64,000 nucleotides of DNA, taken from positions 284,273-348,272 of the forward strand of contig NZ_FQZB01000006.1 of assembly GCF_900141845.1 (NCBI RefSeq), written 5' to 3'. The stretch comes from Clostridium cavendishii DSM 21758 (GTDB taxonomy: Bacteria; Bacillota; Clostridia; Clostridiales; Clostridiaceae). A model generated the notes under the pieces. That model was not told the origin of the DNA, did no database searches, and saw only the letters and a program-made list of their open reading frames with translations. The translations under genes were made by a program, and so were the position numbers. Positions 53,562-61,946 of this stretch are shown piece after piece; the stretch's first letter is position 1, and every line of letters starts with the position of its first letter.

Positions 53562-54419
53562 TTAATATCTGTCATTACTTCCACAAACTAAAATTTTGTG
53601 TTTTACTATTTCTTTCATTGCTTTTTTACCTGGAGTCATATATTTTCTAGGGTCATTTGCCTTTGGATTTTCATTGAAATATTTTTTTACCGCATCTGAA
53701 AATGGTATTTTCAAATCAGTTGCAACATTTACTTTACAAATTCCAAGACTTATAGCCTTTTTAACTAATTCATCTGGAACATCTGAAGCTCCATGTAAAA
53801 CTAATGGTACTGAAACTTCTTTTCTTATTTCAGCAAGTCTATCAAAATCAAGCTTTGCTTCACCTTTATAAAGACCATGAGCTGTTCCTATTGCTATTGC
53901 TAATGAATCTATACCTGTCTTTTCAACGAAATCTTTTGCTTGCTTAGGATTTGTATACATTGCATCTTTTTCATCTACAACTAAATCATCTTCTTGTCCA
54001 CCTAATCTTCCAAGTTCAGCTTCAACTGTAGCATCATATTTATGTGCATAAGCTACAACTTCCTTAACAATCTCTATATTTTCTTCATAGCCTTCATGAG
54101 ATGCATCTATCATAGATGATCTAAATCCTTCATCTATATAATGTTTAATTTCATCTACCTTTTCGAAATGATCTAAATGTATAGCTATAGGAATATCATA
54201 TTTACGAGCTGCAACTTGAGCCATATTTACTATATAATCGCCACCTGCATATTCAATTGTAGATGGTGTTCCTGCTATAATTACAGGTGATTTCATTTCT
54301 GCTGCTGTTTCTACTACTACTTGGAATGTTTCTAGGTTATGGATGTTAAAAGCTGGTACAGCATAGCCTTCTTTTTGAGCCTTTAATAACATTTCCTTAG
54401 TTGATAATATATTTCTCAT
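53562..54419 (-). CDS. kbaY: Class II D-tagatose-1,6-bisphosphate aldolase, catalytic subunit
   Basis: A 285-residue class II (zinc) aldolase. The metal and active-site motifs are IPIAIHLDHFEKVDEI (about residue 83), VEAELGRLGGQED (about 133), IAIGTAHGLYKGEAKL (about 175) and LVLHGASDVPDEL (about 207). In this operon context the substrate is tagatose 1,6-bisphosphate, which is split to dihydroxyacetone phosphate and glyceraldehyde 3-phosphate. It lies 20 bases after the IIA gene. Related fructose-bisphosphate aldolases are very similar; the adjacent KbaZ subunit settles the assignment. Confidence 0.92.
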   Translation of the reverse strand: MRNILSTKEMLLKAQKEGYAVPAFNIHNLETFQVVVETAAEMKSPVIIAGTPSTIEYAGGDYIVNMAQVAARKYDIPIAIHLDHFEKVDEIKHYIDEGFRSSMIDASHEGYEENIEIVKEVVAYAHKYDATVEAELGRLGGQEDDLVVDEKDAMYTNPKQAKDFVEKTGIDSLAIAIGTAHGLYKGEAKLDFDRLAEIRKEVSVPLVLHGASDVPDELVKKAISLGICKVNVATDLKIPFSDAVKKYFNENPKANDPRKYMTPGKKAMKEIVKHKILVCGSNDRY

Positions 54420-54439
54420 ATTACTACATCTCCTTTTAT

Positions 54440-54868
54440 TTAAATACCATCAGATTCGTCTTCAATTACTTCTCTTTTCTTATTTTCAAATTTAGCTATT
54501 CCTTCATTTCCTGAATTAATAGCAAAACTTGCAAGTTCATATAATTTCATACCATTGCTCATAAGTGCAGTTTCTAAAAGCATTGGTAAGTTAGTTCCTG
54601 AAATGACTTCTATATTTTTATTTGTAGTACTATTTTTAAGTAATGCAGCTACTCTAAAAGGTGAACCTCCGGCCAAATCACAAAGCATTAATACATCTGA
54701 TTCAAAATTACTAACTGCAGTTACTAATTTTTCTTCTAATGTTTCAGTAGTATCTTGTTCTGTAAAATCTATACCTACTACGTTTTGTTGTTCACCTGCT
54801 ATAAGCTTCATTGAGCTTAAAAGACCAGTTGCAAAATTTCCATGACCTGTAACAATTATTCCTACCAT
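54440..54868 (-). CDS. agaF: Mannose-family PTS enzyme IIA (AgaF-like)
   Basis: A 142-residue IIA domain. The phospho-histidine is in VGIIVTGHGNFATGLLSS (His9) and DVLMLCDLAGGSPFRVAA (about residue 65) is the other conserved part. It accepts phosphate from HPr and donates it to the IIB encoded at 58657. IIA is separated from IIB, IIC and IID by the regulator and agaS genes, a common arrangement in aga operons. Confidence 0.92.
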   Translation of the reverse strand: MVGIIVTGHGNFATGLLSSMKLIAGEQQNVVGIDFTEQDTTETLEEKLVTAVSNFESDVLMLCDLAGGSPFRVAALLKNSTTNKNIEVISGTNLPMLLETALMSNGMKLYELASFAINSGNEGIAKFENKKREVIEDESDGI

Positions 54869-54893
54869 ATGTTAAAATCTCCTTCCAAAAAAA

Positions 54894-56060
54894 CTAATTA
54901 AATTTATGAATAGTAACGCCCTTAACTACTCTATTAACAGTTCCGTCTGGTCTAGGATTATCTGGTGATATTCCTAAATCTATTGATGAATATAGAGCAT
55001 AAAGTTGTGCATAAAGTACATAATTTAAAGCTAAATATGCATCATCTAAATCTTCTGCTCCATTTAATGTTACATATTTATGTGAAAGATACTTTAATTC
55101 TTCCCTATCTTTATAGCTAAGGACAACTAATTTTTGTTCTCCTTCATCTGTAAATATTTCTTTAATTAAATCTTTATCATAATTGTAAGTATACTCATCA
55201 TTTGATACTAATATAAATACTGTAGTATCATTATTTATTATTGATTTTGGACCATGTCTAAACCCTAATACTGATTCATGTACTGAAATAACATTTCCTG
55301 ATGTTAACTCTAAATTCTTAAGTGCCATTTCTCTAGCTAGTCCCATTAATGAACCTGAACCTAAAAATACAACTCTCTTAGATTTAAAATTCATTACATC
55401 TCTCATCTCATTAAATTGTTCACTTAATATTTTTTCACCTTGTTTTGCAACTTCTTCTACCTTTTTATAATTTTTTTCTATATTTTCGATATCAAATGCA
55501 AGTAATGTTGTTAATAGCATGCAAGAGAATGAACTTGTCATCGCAAAACTCTTATCATTTGATTCCTCTGGCATTAGAAGTAAAAGATTTGATTCCTTTG
55601 TTCTTGCTCTTTTAGCTAATTCTCCTTCTGAATTACAAGTTATAATTACTTGGTATAAGTCATCAGAAAGTTGTTCAAATAAATCATAGGTTCCTACACT
55701 TTCAGGTGAATTTCCTGAACGAGCAAATGATACAACTATAGTTGGTGTTGCTTTTTCTATATATTGTTCTGGGTTTGATACTACATTAGTAGTTGCAACA
55801 GCTTCAACCCTTTTATTTAAAAGCTTTGACAAATATGGAGCTGCAGTATCCCCTACAAATGCTGATGTTCCAGCACCACAAAGCACTATTCTTATGTTTT
55901 CTTTATTCAACTTATCTTTAAAAAAGTTTTGTATTTTTTCCTTATTCTCCTTTATTATTTTGTAAGTTTCTAGCCACAATCTAGGTTGTTGATTTATTTC
56001 TGTAGCTGTATACTCACATTTTAATGCTTCAATTAAATTATTATCTATTCCTGATATCAT
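54894..56060 (-). CDS. agaS: AgaS family galactosamine-6-phosphate isomerase/deaminase
   Basis: A 388-residue protein with two SIS domains. Recognisable stretches are GAGTSAFVGDTAAPYLSKLL (about residue 60), VSFARSGNSPESVGTYDL (about 108), VFLGSGSLMGLAREMALK (about 215) and RHGPKSIINNDTTVFI (about 250). AgaS deaminates and isomerises galactosamine 6-phosphate to tagatose 6-phosphate plus ammonia. It is the only deaminase-type enzyme in the operon. AGGAGGA precedes the ATG. Confidence 0.92.
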   Translation of the reverse strand: MISGIDNNLIEALKCEYTATEINQQPRLWLETYKIIKENKEKIQNFFKDKLNKENIRIVLCGAGTSAFVGDTAAPYLSKLLNKRVEAVATTNVVSNPEQYIEKATPTIVVSFARSGNSPESVGTYDLFEQLSDDLYQVIITCNSEGELAKRARTKESNLLLLMPEESNDKSFAMTSSFSCMLLTTLLAFDIENIEKNYKKVEEVAKQGEKILSEQFNEMRDVMNFKSKRVVFLGSGSLMGLAREMALKNLELTSGNVISVHESVLGFRHGPKSIINNDTTVFILVSNDEYTYNYDKDLIKEIFTDEGEQKLVVLSYKDREELKYLSHKYVTLNGAEDLDDAYLALNYVLYAQLYALYSSIDLGISPDNPRPDGTVNRVVKGVTIHKFN

Positions 56061-56125
56061 AATAATCCTCCTCTATAATAAAATTTATGTGGTTATGTTG
56101 TCATTACCAGTTGTTTTAAAAAAAA

Positions 56126-56857
56126 TTATTTTTTATTATTTAATGTTACTTTATATTTAAATTTATCCCCTCTTGCAACAGATACAGTATATTCAATTAC
56201 TTTATCTCTTTCATAGGTTAATCTTTCTATTTTTAAACTTGGAGTTCCTTCAGTTACTCCTAAGTAATAGCTTTCTAATTTACTTGTTATTATAGGCTCA
56301 AAACTTTCTTCAGCCATAGCAATTGATACATTAAATTTATTCTTGAATATATCATACATAGCCTTTGTTTCTAAATCCAGCTTATTAAGCCCATCAAACC
56401 TTTCATAAGGCAAATATGATATTTCATATAACATAGGTATATCATTAGCTTTTCTTATTCTTGTTATCTTAAAAATCAAATCATTAGTATTTACATTTAA
56501 ATTTTCTTTAATCTTTCCAACTGCCTCTATTATTTCAAATCCAATAACTTCTGAAATAGGATTTTTACCTAATTTCTTCATCTCTTCTGTAAATGAATAA
56601 AATTGTGCCAAATCTTGGTCTAATCTTTTTGGCGAAACAAAGGTTCCTTTTCCCTGAACTTTATATATATACCCTTCTTTTTCCAATTCATCTAACGCTT
56701 GCCTCACAGTTGATCTACTAACATCATAAAAGTCACAAATTTCTCTTTCTGATGGCAACTGTTCATTCTCATCCATTGAACTTTGTATTTTATCTATAAG
56801 TACATTCATAAGTTGTAAATATAACGGTGTTCTTGATTTTTTATTTATTGTACTCAT
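56126..56857 (-). CDS. GntR/HutC family transcriptional regulator
   Basis: A 243-residue regulator. The N-terminal GntR winged helix (about residues 8-75) has PLYLQLMNVLIDKIQS, QLPSEREICDFYDVSRSTVR and ALDELEKEGYIYKVQGKGTF. The C-terminal UTRA effector domain (about 95-240) follows. UTRA domains often bind amino-sugar phosphates, so it is the likely repressor of its own operon, induced by GalNAc- or galactosamine-derived phosphates. It is encoded between iid and agaS. Candidate operators lie upstream of the IIB gene. Confidence 0.88.
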   Translation of the reverse strand: MSTINKKSRTPLYLQLMNVLIDKIQSSMDENEQLPSEREICDFYDVSRSTVRQALDELEKEGYIYKVQGKGTFVSPKRLDQDLAQFYSFTEEMKKLGKNPISEVIGFEIIEAVGKIKENLNVNTNDLIFKITRIRKANDIPMLYEISYLPYERFDGLNKLDLETKAMYDIFKNKFNVSIAMAEESFEPIITSKLESYYLGVTEGTPSLKIERLTYERDKVIEYTVSVARGDKFKYKVTLNNKK

Positions 56858-56942
56858 TTCCTTAACCTTTCTTAAAATATATTATCTAAGAAATTATATC
56901 ATATATTTTTTATATATTACTATAAATTTTACACTTTATTTT

Positions 56943-56977
56943 GTGTTACCCTGTAATATCTTACTACAGGGTAACAC
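56943..56977. terminator. Hairpin between IID and the GntR gene
   Basis: Perfect 13-bp stem GTGTTACCCTGTA / TACAGGGTAACAC after the IID stop. It lacks a T run on the minus strand, so it probably stabilises or processes the PTS part of the mRNA rather than ending it. Confidence 0.5.
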
Positions 56978-57003
56978 TTTAATTACTTTTAATTCAAAAT
57001 ACC

Positions 57004-57819
57004 CTATATTATCATTGCTGCATGTCCTAAAACAGCTAGCACGAATGTTAATATAATTAAGAATAATGGTGATTTACCTTTCTTTAATAAATAAAGCATA
57101 AAGAATACATAAGCTACTGGTAAAGCATTAGCTAATACCTTATCTAATATATCTTTTTGAATTAGAATTTTACTTCCATCACCTATTTGTGGCTCAGCAA
57201 TTATTTTCAATTTAACAAATGTACTTGCCATTGCTCCAAGTATAGTTATACCAACTATTGAAGCTGCATGTGTTATTTTCTTAATTTGGTCTTTAAACTG
57301 ACCAACTGCTTCTATACCTTTTTTGTATCCATATTTCATTAATCCAAATCTTAAACCAAAGTGTATTGCATTAAATAATACTAAGAATAATATTGGTCCT
57401 GCTATACTACCTGTTTTAGCTGATAAGGATACACCTATACTTGCACATATAGATAATGCAGTCATCCATATTAAAGAATCTCCTATTCCACCTAAAGGTC
57501 CCATTAAAGATACCTTAATACTTCTTATAGAATCTCTATCTATTTTTCCTTTTTCCATAGCTGTTATGATACCCATAATAAAGGTTACTAATACTGGATG
57601 AGTATTAAAGAATTCAGCATGATCTTTCATAGCTACTGCTAAATCATCTTTATTAGTATGAATCTTTCTTAAAGCTGGTAGCATTCCATATAACCAACCT
57701 GCTCCTTGATATCTTTCATAGTTAAAAGAAGCTTGCAATAATGTTGAACGCCATACCATTTTGTTCAAATCTTTTTTAGTTATTTCATTGCTTGAAACAT
57801 TTTTAGATTCCATCTTCAA
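57004..57819 (-). CDS. agaD: Mannose-family PTS enzyme IID (AgaD-like)
   Basis: A 271-residue IID membrane subunit. WRSTLLQASFNYERYQGAGW at the N-terminus, VSLMGPLGGIGDSLIWMTAL (about residue 105) and VGQFKDQIKKITHAASIVG, followed by C-terminal hydrophobic segments, are family hallmarks. It overlaps the IIC gene by 17 bases, so they are translationally coupled. With IIC it forms the membrane channel for GalNAc or galactosamine. Confidence 0.92.
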   Translation of the reverse strand: MKMESKNVSSNEITKKDLNKMVWRSTLLQASFNYERYQGAGWLYGMLPALRKIHTNKDDLAVAMKDHAEFFNTHPVLVTFIMGIITAMEKGKIDRDSIRSIKVSLMGPLGGIGDSLIWMTALSICASIGVSLSAKTGSIAGPILFLVLFNAIHFGLRFGLMKYGYKKGIEAVGQFKDQIKKITHAASIVGITILGAMASTFVKLKIIAEPQIGDGSKILIQKDILDKVLANALPVAYVFFMLYLLKKGKSPLFLIILTFVLAVLGHAAMII

Positions 57820-58585
57820 ATTCCTCCTTTACAGCTACAGTTTCGCTACTAGAGCTTCCACCTTTATAATAGTCATATAATGCTACTATTAATGCACTTA
57901 ATGTTACTGGTACTATATCGAAATGTGCATAAGATACTAATACATATCCTAGTATGAAGAATACAATATATTCTTTCTTAAGCATAATTTTAAGTAATAC
58001 TGCTATACCAACAGCTATACACATACCACCACCAACTTGTAGACCTTCCATAAACCACGATGGTATCTTAGCTAATAATTCTGCTCCTTTGTCTGCTCCA
58101 AGATAAACTGGTATAAATGCTACTACAAAGAATAATACAAATAAGAATAACATTGTTAAATAATTTAATCTTTCTACACCTTTATAATCTGCATTTTCAC
58201 ACATCTTATCAACTTTAGGCATAAATAATGAATTTACTGTGAAGTATACACCTGAAACTAACAACTCAACTGCTACTGCAAATGGGAAAGCTACTGCAAT
58301 TGCTTGTTCTGGTTTAAGATCTAAAATAAGTCCTGCACTTACTCCAATAACTCCTCCCATTACTATGTTTGGTGGTTGTGCTCCAGCTAATGGTACTAGT
58401 CCCATCCAAACTAATTCTAAGGCTGCTCCTATAATAATTCCTTGCTTAACATCTCCTAATATAAGTCCGATAACTAAACCTGTAACTAAAGGTCTATGAA
58501 TATGAGTTAACCCGTCGAAATGATCGACACCAGCTATTCCAGCCCAAATAGCTATTAAAATTACTTGTAAAAACGATACGTGCAT
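57803..58585 (-). CDS. agaC: Mannose-family PTS enzyme IIC (AgaC-like)
   Basis: A 260-residue polytopic IIC protein of the mannose/sorbose/N-acetylgalactosamine group. Family stretches: ILIAIWAGIAGVDHFDGLTH near the N-terminus, IGAALELVWMGLVPLAGAQP (about residue 50), GVIGVSAGLIL, and VGGGMCIAVGIAVLLKIM. It lies between IIB and IID genes. Substrate assignment rests on the linked agaS, kbaY and kbaZ genes. Confidence 0.92.
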   Translation of the reverse strand: MHVSFLQVILIAIWAGIAGVDHFDGLTHIHRPLVTGLVIGLILGDVKQGIIIGAALELVWMGLVPLAGAQPPNIVMGGVIGVSAGLILDLKPEQAIAVAFPFAVAVELLVSGVYFTVNSLFMPKVDKMCENADYKGVERLNYLTMLFLFVLFFVVAFIPVYLGADKGAELLAKIPSWFMEGLQVGGGMCIAVGIAVLLKIMLKKEYIVFFILGYVLVSYAHFDIVPVTLSALIVALYDYYKGGSSSSETVAVKEEFEDGI

Positions 58586-58656
58586 TTTTCCTCTCCCCTT
58601 TTCTGTTTATTTTTATCTTTAAATAAGCTTAGCTTACTTAAAATCAGGTTTAAATC

Positions 58657-59133
58657 TTATAAGTATTTATAAATATCTTCTTCTATTCTTTCTTCTGGAA
58701 CTCTTCTTATTTCAAGTTCTACTCCTAGTTCCTTTAATCTTCTGAATGCCTTTAAATCTTCTTCGTCTACTGAAACAGTTGATGATATTTGTTTTTTTCC
58801 TTCGCTAAAGTGCATATTTCCTATATTAACCTTCTTTACAGGAACTCCACCCTCTACTAGCTTTACTACATCCTTTGGTGATCTACAAACTAAAAATATA
58901 AGTTGTCTAGCTGCAGCCTTTCCTATAACATTAATTGTTTTATCTAAAGTGAAGAATCTAGTTGCAATGACATCTGGAACAACCATTTCCATTAAATTTT
59001 GCTGAATAGGATCATTTGCTACTTCATCATTTGCTACTAATATAAGATTAGCTCCTAGTGCATTTACCCAAGTAACTCCTACTTGTCCATGTATTAATCT
59101 GTTATCAATTCTTGTCATTAAAATATTTGGCAT
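58657..59133 (-). CDS. agaB: Mannose-family PTS enzyme IIB (AgaB/AgaV-like)
   Basis: A 158-residue IIB protein. The phospho-histidine is in TRIDNRLIHGQVGVTWVNAL (His15). FFTLDKTINVIGKAA and KVNIGNMHFSEGKKQIS are also typical of the family. It is the first gene of the operon, preceded by a strong promoter and operator-like palindromes. It transfers phosphate from IIA to the sugar. GGAGGAGA precedes the ATG. Confidence 0.93.
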   Translation of the reverse strand: MPNILMTRIDNRLIHGQVGVTWVNALGANLILVANDEVANDPIQQNLMEMVVPDVIATRFFTLDKTINVIGKAAARQLIFLVCRSPKDVVKLVEGGVPVKKVNIGNMHFSEGKKQISSTVSVDEEDLKAFRRLKELGVELEIRRVPEERIEEDIYKYL

Positions 59134-59167
59134 AATCTATCTCCTCCATCAAACTTGTTATTACGTC

Positions 59168-59196
59168 TTGTACCAAAACCAACTGGTTCGTACCAC
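59168..59196 (-). promoter_or_regulatory. Operator-like repeat at the operon start site
   Basis: Minus-strand GTGGTACGAACCAGTTGGTT then TTGGTACAA: GGTAC occurs twice around a CCAgttGG palindrome, and it overlaps the predicted transcription start. GntR/UTRA regulators use such GGTAC/ACC-rich sites. Confidence 0.55.
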
Positions 59197-59202
59197 ACTT
59201 TT

Positions 59203-59231
59203 ATAATACACCCCAATGTAAATGTTGTCAA
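59203..59231 (-). promoter_or_regulatory. Promoter of the galactosamine operon
   Basis: TTGACA (59226-59231) and TATTAT (59203-59208) on the minus strand, 17 bases apart. The start would be near 59196, directly next to the operator. Confidence 0.75.
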
Positions 59232-59288
59232 TACGTTTTTTTATCTTTTTATTGATATTTTTTATACTTTTTATGCTATATAGTGGTA

Positions 59289-59306
59289 TAGTGGTAAGTA
59301 CCACTA
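59289..59306. promoter_or_regulatory. Palindrome TAGTGGTAagTACCACTA
   Basis: An 18-bp symmetrical site about 60 bases upstream of the promoter. It shares GTGGTA/TACCAC with the operator at 59168-59196, suggesting two sites for the GntR regulator. Confidence 0.55.
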
Positions 59307-59371
59307 TTTTGTTGCAAATATGTAATAAAAGCCTATTTCATTAAATAGCTAGTGTATAATTCAATTTTTGC

Positions 59372-59431
59372 AAAAAAATAATGAGCTATTGCGAACGGAT
59401 TTCTAATCACGTAATCCAATAACTCATTTTT
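59372..59431 (-). terminator. Terminator, probably of the radical SAM gene
   Basis: Outer stem AATGAGTTATTG / CAATAGCTCATT with an inner GGATT / AATCC stem and a T run on the minus strand. It is about 260 bases beyond the radical SAM gene, so an unrecognised transcript could lie between. Confidence 0.6.
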
Positions 59432-59691
59432 AATTTAAAATTTTCCATTTTAAATTTTAAATTATTCAATAATATTATTAAACTGCTCTTTCTTTTTTTG
59501 TAACTTCATATCAATATTACTTTTTTATCTATCAATAACATTTCTAAAGCCTTTAATTCTAATCTACATTTTTTGATTTTTTTACTCCACTTTCAATTTT
59601 CTTTTCTACTGAAATATCTGTGAATATATTATCAAAAAATATATCAAAGAAATAATATCTCTAATGAATAAATTAAAATTTGAATTCTCAC

Positions 59692-60564
59692 TTAAAATCG
59701 CGTTCTATATCCACACTTTTTACACAGTTCTTCTACAGCTTCCCTTCTTGAAAATCCCTCTATTATATCCCTAGCCCTATCACTTTCAATTATATCTTTA
59801 AAGTCTTCTGATTTTATATTTCCTAAGTTTATAACACCTTCTCCATCAAGACAACATGGTACAACTGTACCATCTACTAATACAGCTATTTGAGTTCTCA
59901 ACCCATAGCAGAAGCTTTCCCCTATATATTCTTCGTTGGTAAGCGCTGGCCATACAAATTCATGATCTTGATTTAAATAAACTTTTTCTGCTATTTTTAT
60001 ACCTCTACATTTAGGTATTTCTTCTTCAATTTTAAAATCTAATTTATATTCCTCTTCAAGTCTTCTTATTATATGATTATTCTTTTTCTTTTCAAAATTT
60101 AACTTATTCTCTTTTTCTAAATTCCAAAGTCTATAAGCTATTATTACATCAGAATCTTTCCTAGCTTCCTTTGCAAAAGCCAATATATCATCTATATATT
60201 CATCTTTACTTCCATTTTCCTTATTTCCATCAAAACTATGTAGTGAAAAATTTATCTGTCTTAGAGCCTTCTTACCTAATAACTTAGATGATGCTTTTTT
60301 TATAAGTGTCCCATTTGTGGTTATATTAACTTTAAAGCCTTTTTCATAGCTTATATCTAAAAATCTATCAATACTTTTGTGAAGCAACGGTTCTCCCTTT
60401 ACATGAAAGTATATATATTCAGTATATGGCTTTATCTTATCTAATATATTGATAAAGGTTTGCTCATCCATAATTTCAGGTTTTCTTTTAGTCTGTGGAC
60501 AAAACTCACAAGCTAAATTACATATATTTGTTATTTCTATATAGAATTTTTTAAATTCACTCAT
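59692..60564 (-). CDS. Radical SAM/SPASM domain protein
   Basis: A 290-residue radical SAM enzyme. The [4Fe-4S] motif CNLACEFC (CxxxCxxC) is at about residues 14-21, and the GEPLLHKSIDRFLD segment follows. The C-terminal part has cysteines of a SPASM/twitch region (SFCYGLRT, VVPCCLDGEGVINLGNIK, CKKCGYRTRF), which bind extra Fe-S clusters. Such proteins modify peptides or act in cofactor or tRNA pathways. No peptide precursor is adjacent, so the substrate is unknown. It is not obviously part of the lanthipeptide locus, 8 kb away. Confidence 0.87.
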   Translation of the reverse strand: MSEFKKFYIEITNICNLACEFCPQTKRKPEIMDEQTFINILDKIKPYTEYIYFHVKGEPLLHKSIDRFLDISYEKGFKVNITTNGTLIKKASSKLLGKKALRQINFSLHSFDGNKENGSKDEYIDDILAFAKEARKDSDVIIAYRLWNLEKENKLNFEKKKNNHIIRRLEEEYKLDFKIEEEIPKCRGIKIAEKVYLNQDHEFVWPALTNEEYIGESFCYGLRTQIAVLVDGTVVPCCLDGEGVINLGNIKSEDFKDIIESDRARDIIEGFSRREAVEELCKKCGYRTRF

Positions 60565-60647
60565 TTTTAAAACCTCAATTTCATTAAAACTTTATTTTAC
60601 TATCATACATATAACATTAAAATTATTCAAGCCTACTTAAAAAAATA

Positions 60648-60706
60648 CTACCTAATTTAAGCGGGAATCCAAATTTAAATTCGGTTTTCCGATATTTAGG
60701 TAGTAT
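60648..60706 (-). terminator. Terminator of the DNRLRE-domain gene
   Basis: Outer stem ATACTACCTAAAT / ATTTAAG-GTAGTAT-like (arms ACTACCTAA and TTAGGTAGT) with an inner CGAATTTAAATTTGG palindrome and a T run on the minus strand. It lies 120 bases after the stop. Confidence 0.65.
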
Positions 60707-60828
60707 ATTTCAAGGAATACTATTAACAATTATTTTATAATTAATCTTCACAACAAATTCAAATTTTAAAACTATACTAATATCAATTACTAGACCTTAA
60801 TTTATATGTGAAAATAATATTCCTTATA

Positions 60829-61665
60829 TTAATATTGAAAACTAACAGTACATTTTGTTCCTATTGATTTTAAAGCTATTCTTGAGTATTTAGCATGAAG
60901 TTTTTCATTATTCCCTCCCATAACCTTAGTTTCATTCATAATTAAATGAATTATACTATCACTAACATCTATGAAATCGTAACCATTGGAACTTATCTGA
61001 AGAGTCGCCTGAAGATTATTAGTTCCAAGATTTTTCAAATAATAACTATAGCTTTTTAAGTCCTGTATATAGATAGGCTCAGTTGCTTTTTCCTCTACAT
61101 ATATTATTTCTTCTTCATCTTCATAAAATATAGCAAGTATAGGCTTATTAATATCGTTTTCTTTACTATTAAAGGTCAAAAGCCCAGAATCATGACTTTT
61201 TAATAGAAAACAAGGTGTGAATATTTCACCATAATTAGGTTCTCTTTTGCTCCATTTCTTAACATATTCTGTTATATCCATACCTATATAGTTTTTAACA
61301 TCCTTATATCCTACATTTATTATTTTTTCGCTATCTTTTTCAAAGGCTGGTGCTTCTAAGCTATTTAAAGTAGTTTCCTTAAAAGGTTCTGTAAGTCTTG
61401 CTGTTACTAATTGTTTTTTGCTATTATCTTTTAAAGCTATATTAGATAGAAAGAGACTGACTTCCGCATACTTTATGGTTGAGTTCACTGGAATTTCAGA
61501 AATATCAAATCTTACAATAGATGAATATGACTTTCCAACATTATCTACACCAACCATTAATAAAGAAGTTCCTTCATACCTAACTGCAGCTTCTACTGAA
61601 CCCAAATTTGCATTATCTTGTATATAAGCATCTTCTACTGGATAAAAAAATTTAACTCTTTCCAT
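60829..61665 (-). CDS. DNRLRE domain-containing protein
   Basis: A 278-residue protein. Residues about 5-185 resemble the DNRLRE (CBM96-like) beta-sandwich: FFYPVEDAYIQDNANLGS at the start, SSIVRFDISEIPVNSTIKYA, AEVSLFLSN and VKKWSKREPNYGEIF. Residues about 190-278 form a second beta domain (SNGYDFIDVSDSIIHLIMNE) like the DUF6385 type. No signal peptide, so it may be a spore- or cell-surface-associated protein exported otherwise, or intracellular. The start is the ATG at 61665, seven bases after GGAGG; a TTG two codons upstream is less suited. Function unknown. Confidence 0.75.
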   Translation of the reverse strand: MERVKFFYPVEDAYIQDNANLGSVEAAVRYEGTSLLMVGVDNVGKSYSSIVRFDISEIPVNSTIKYAEVSLFLSNIALKDNSKKQLVTARLTEPFKETTLNSLEAPAFEKDSEKIINVGYKDVKNYIGMDITEYVKKWSKREPNYGEIFTPCFLLKSHDSGLLTFNSKENDINKPILAIFYEDEEEIIYVEEKATEPIYIQDLKSYSYYLKNLGTNNLQATLQISSNGYDFIDVSDSIIHLIMNETKVMGGNNEKLHAKYSRIALKSIGTKCTVSFQY

Positions 61666-61802
61666 ATCCAAGCCTCCAAATTAAATATATACTATACTAT
61701 TCATTTCACAACCTTTTTGTGCTTAATCTAAAAACAAGGCAACTCTTATGTCAATTTGTAGACTTCTACAATTATATCCTCATATACTTTTTAACAAGCT
61801 TA

Positions 61803-61844
61803 TAAAAAAAGATATCAGTTAATAAAAAATTATCAACTGATATC
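61803..61844 (-). terminator. Terminator of metK
   Basis: Stem GATATCAGTT / AACTGATATC followed by a run of T on the minus strand, about 100 bases after the metK stop. Confidence 0.75.
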
Positions 61845-61946
61845 AATGCTGAAAAGTTTATCTATTATATTCAAATTTAATAAAACAACTATCCTATATT
61901 ATTTATACAAGATAGGCAGTTTAGTAAAGCAAAAATTTGAATTTTT

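Larger units (their letters stand above)
59134..59691. other. Intergenic region upstream of the galactosamine operon
   Basis: 558 bases. It contains the operon promoter, operators and the radical SAM terminator (listed). Between about 59450 and 59690 there is only AT-rich sequence. A short decayed-looking frame on the minus strand near 59570-59670 ends with ESGVKKSKNVD; I cannot assign it. Confidence 0.45.

Noticed and set aside
59570..59690. Possible coding remnant downstream of the radical SAM gene on the minus strand
   Set aside because: Only about 30 codons between stops, no start signal and no recognisable family; too weak to call a pseudogene.
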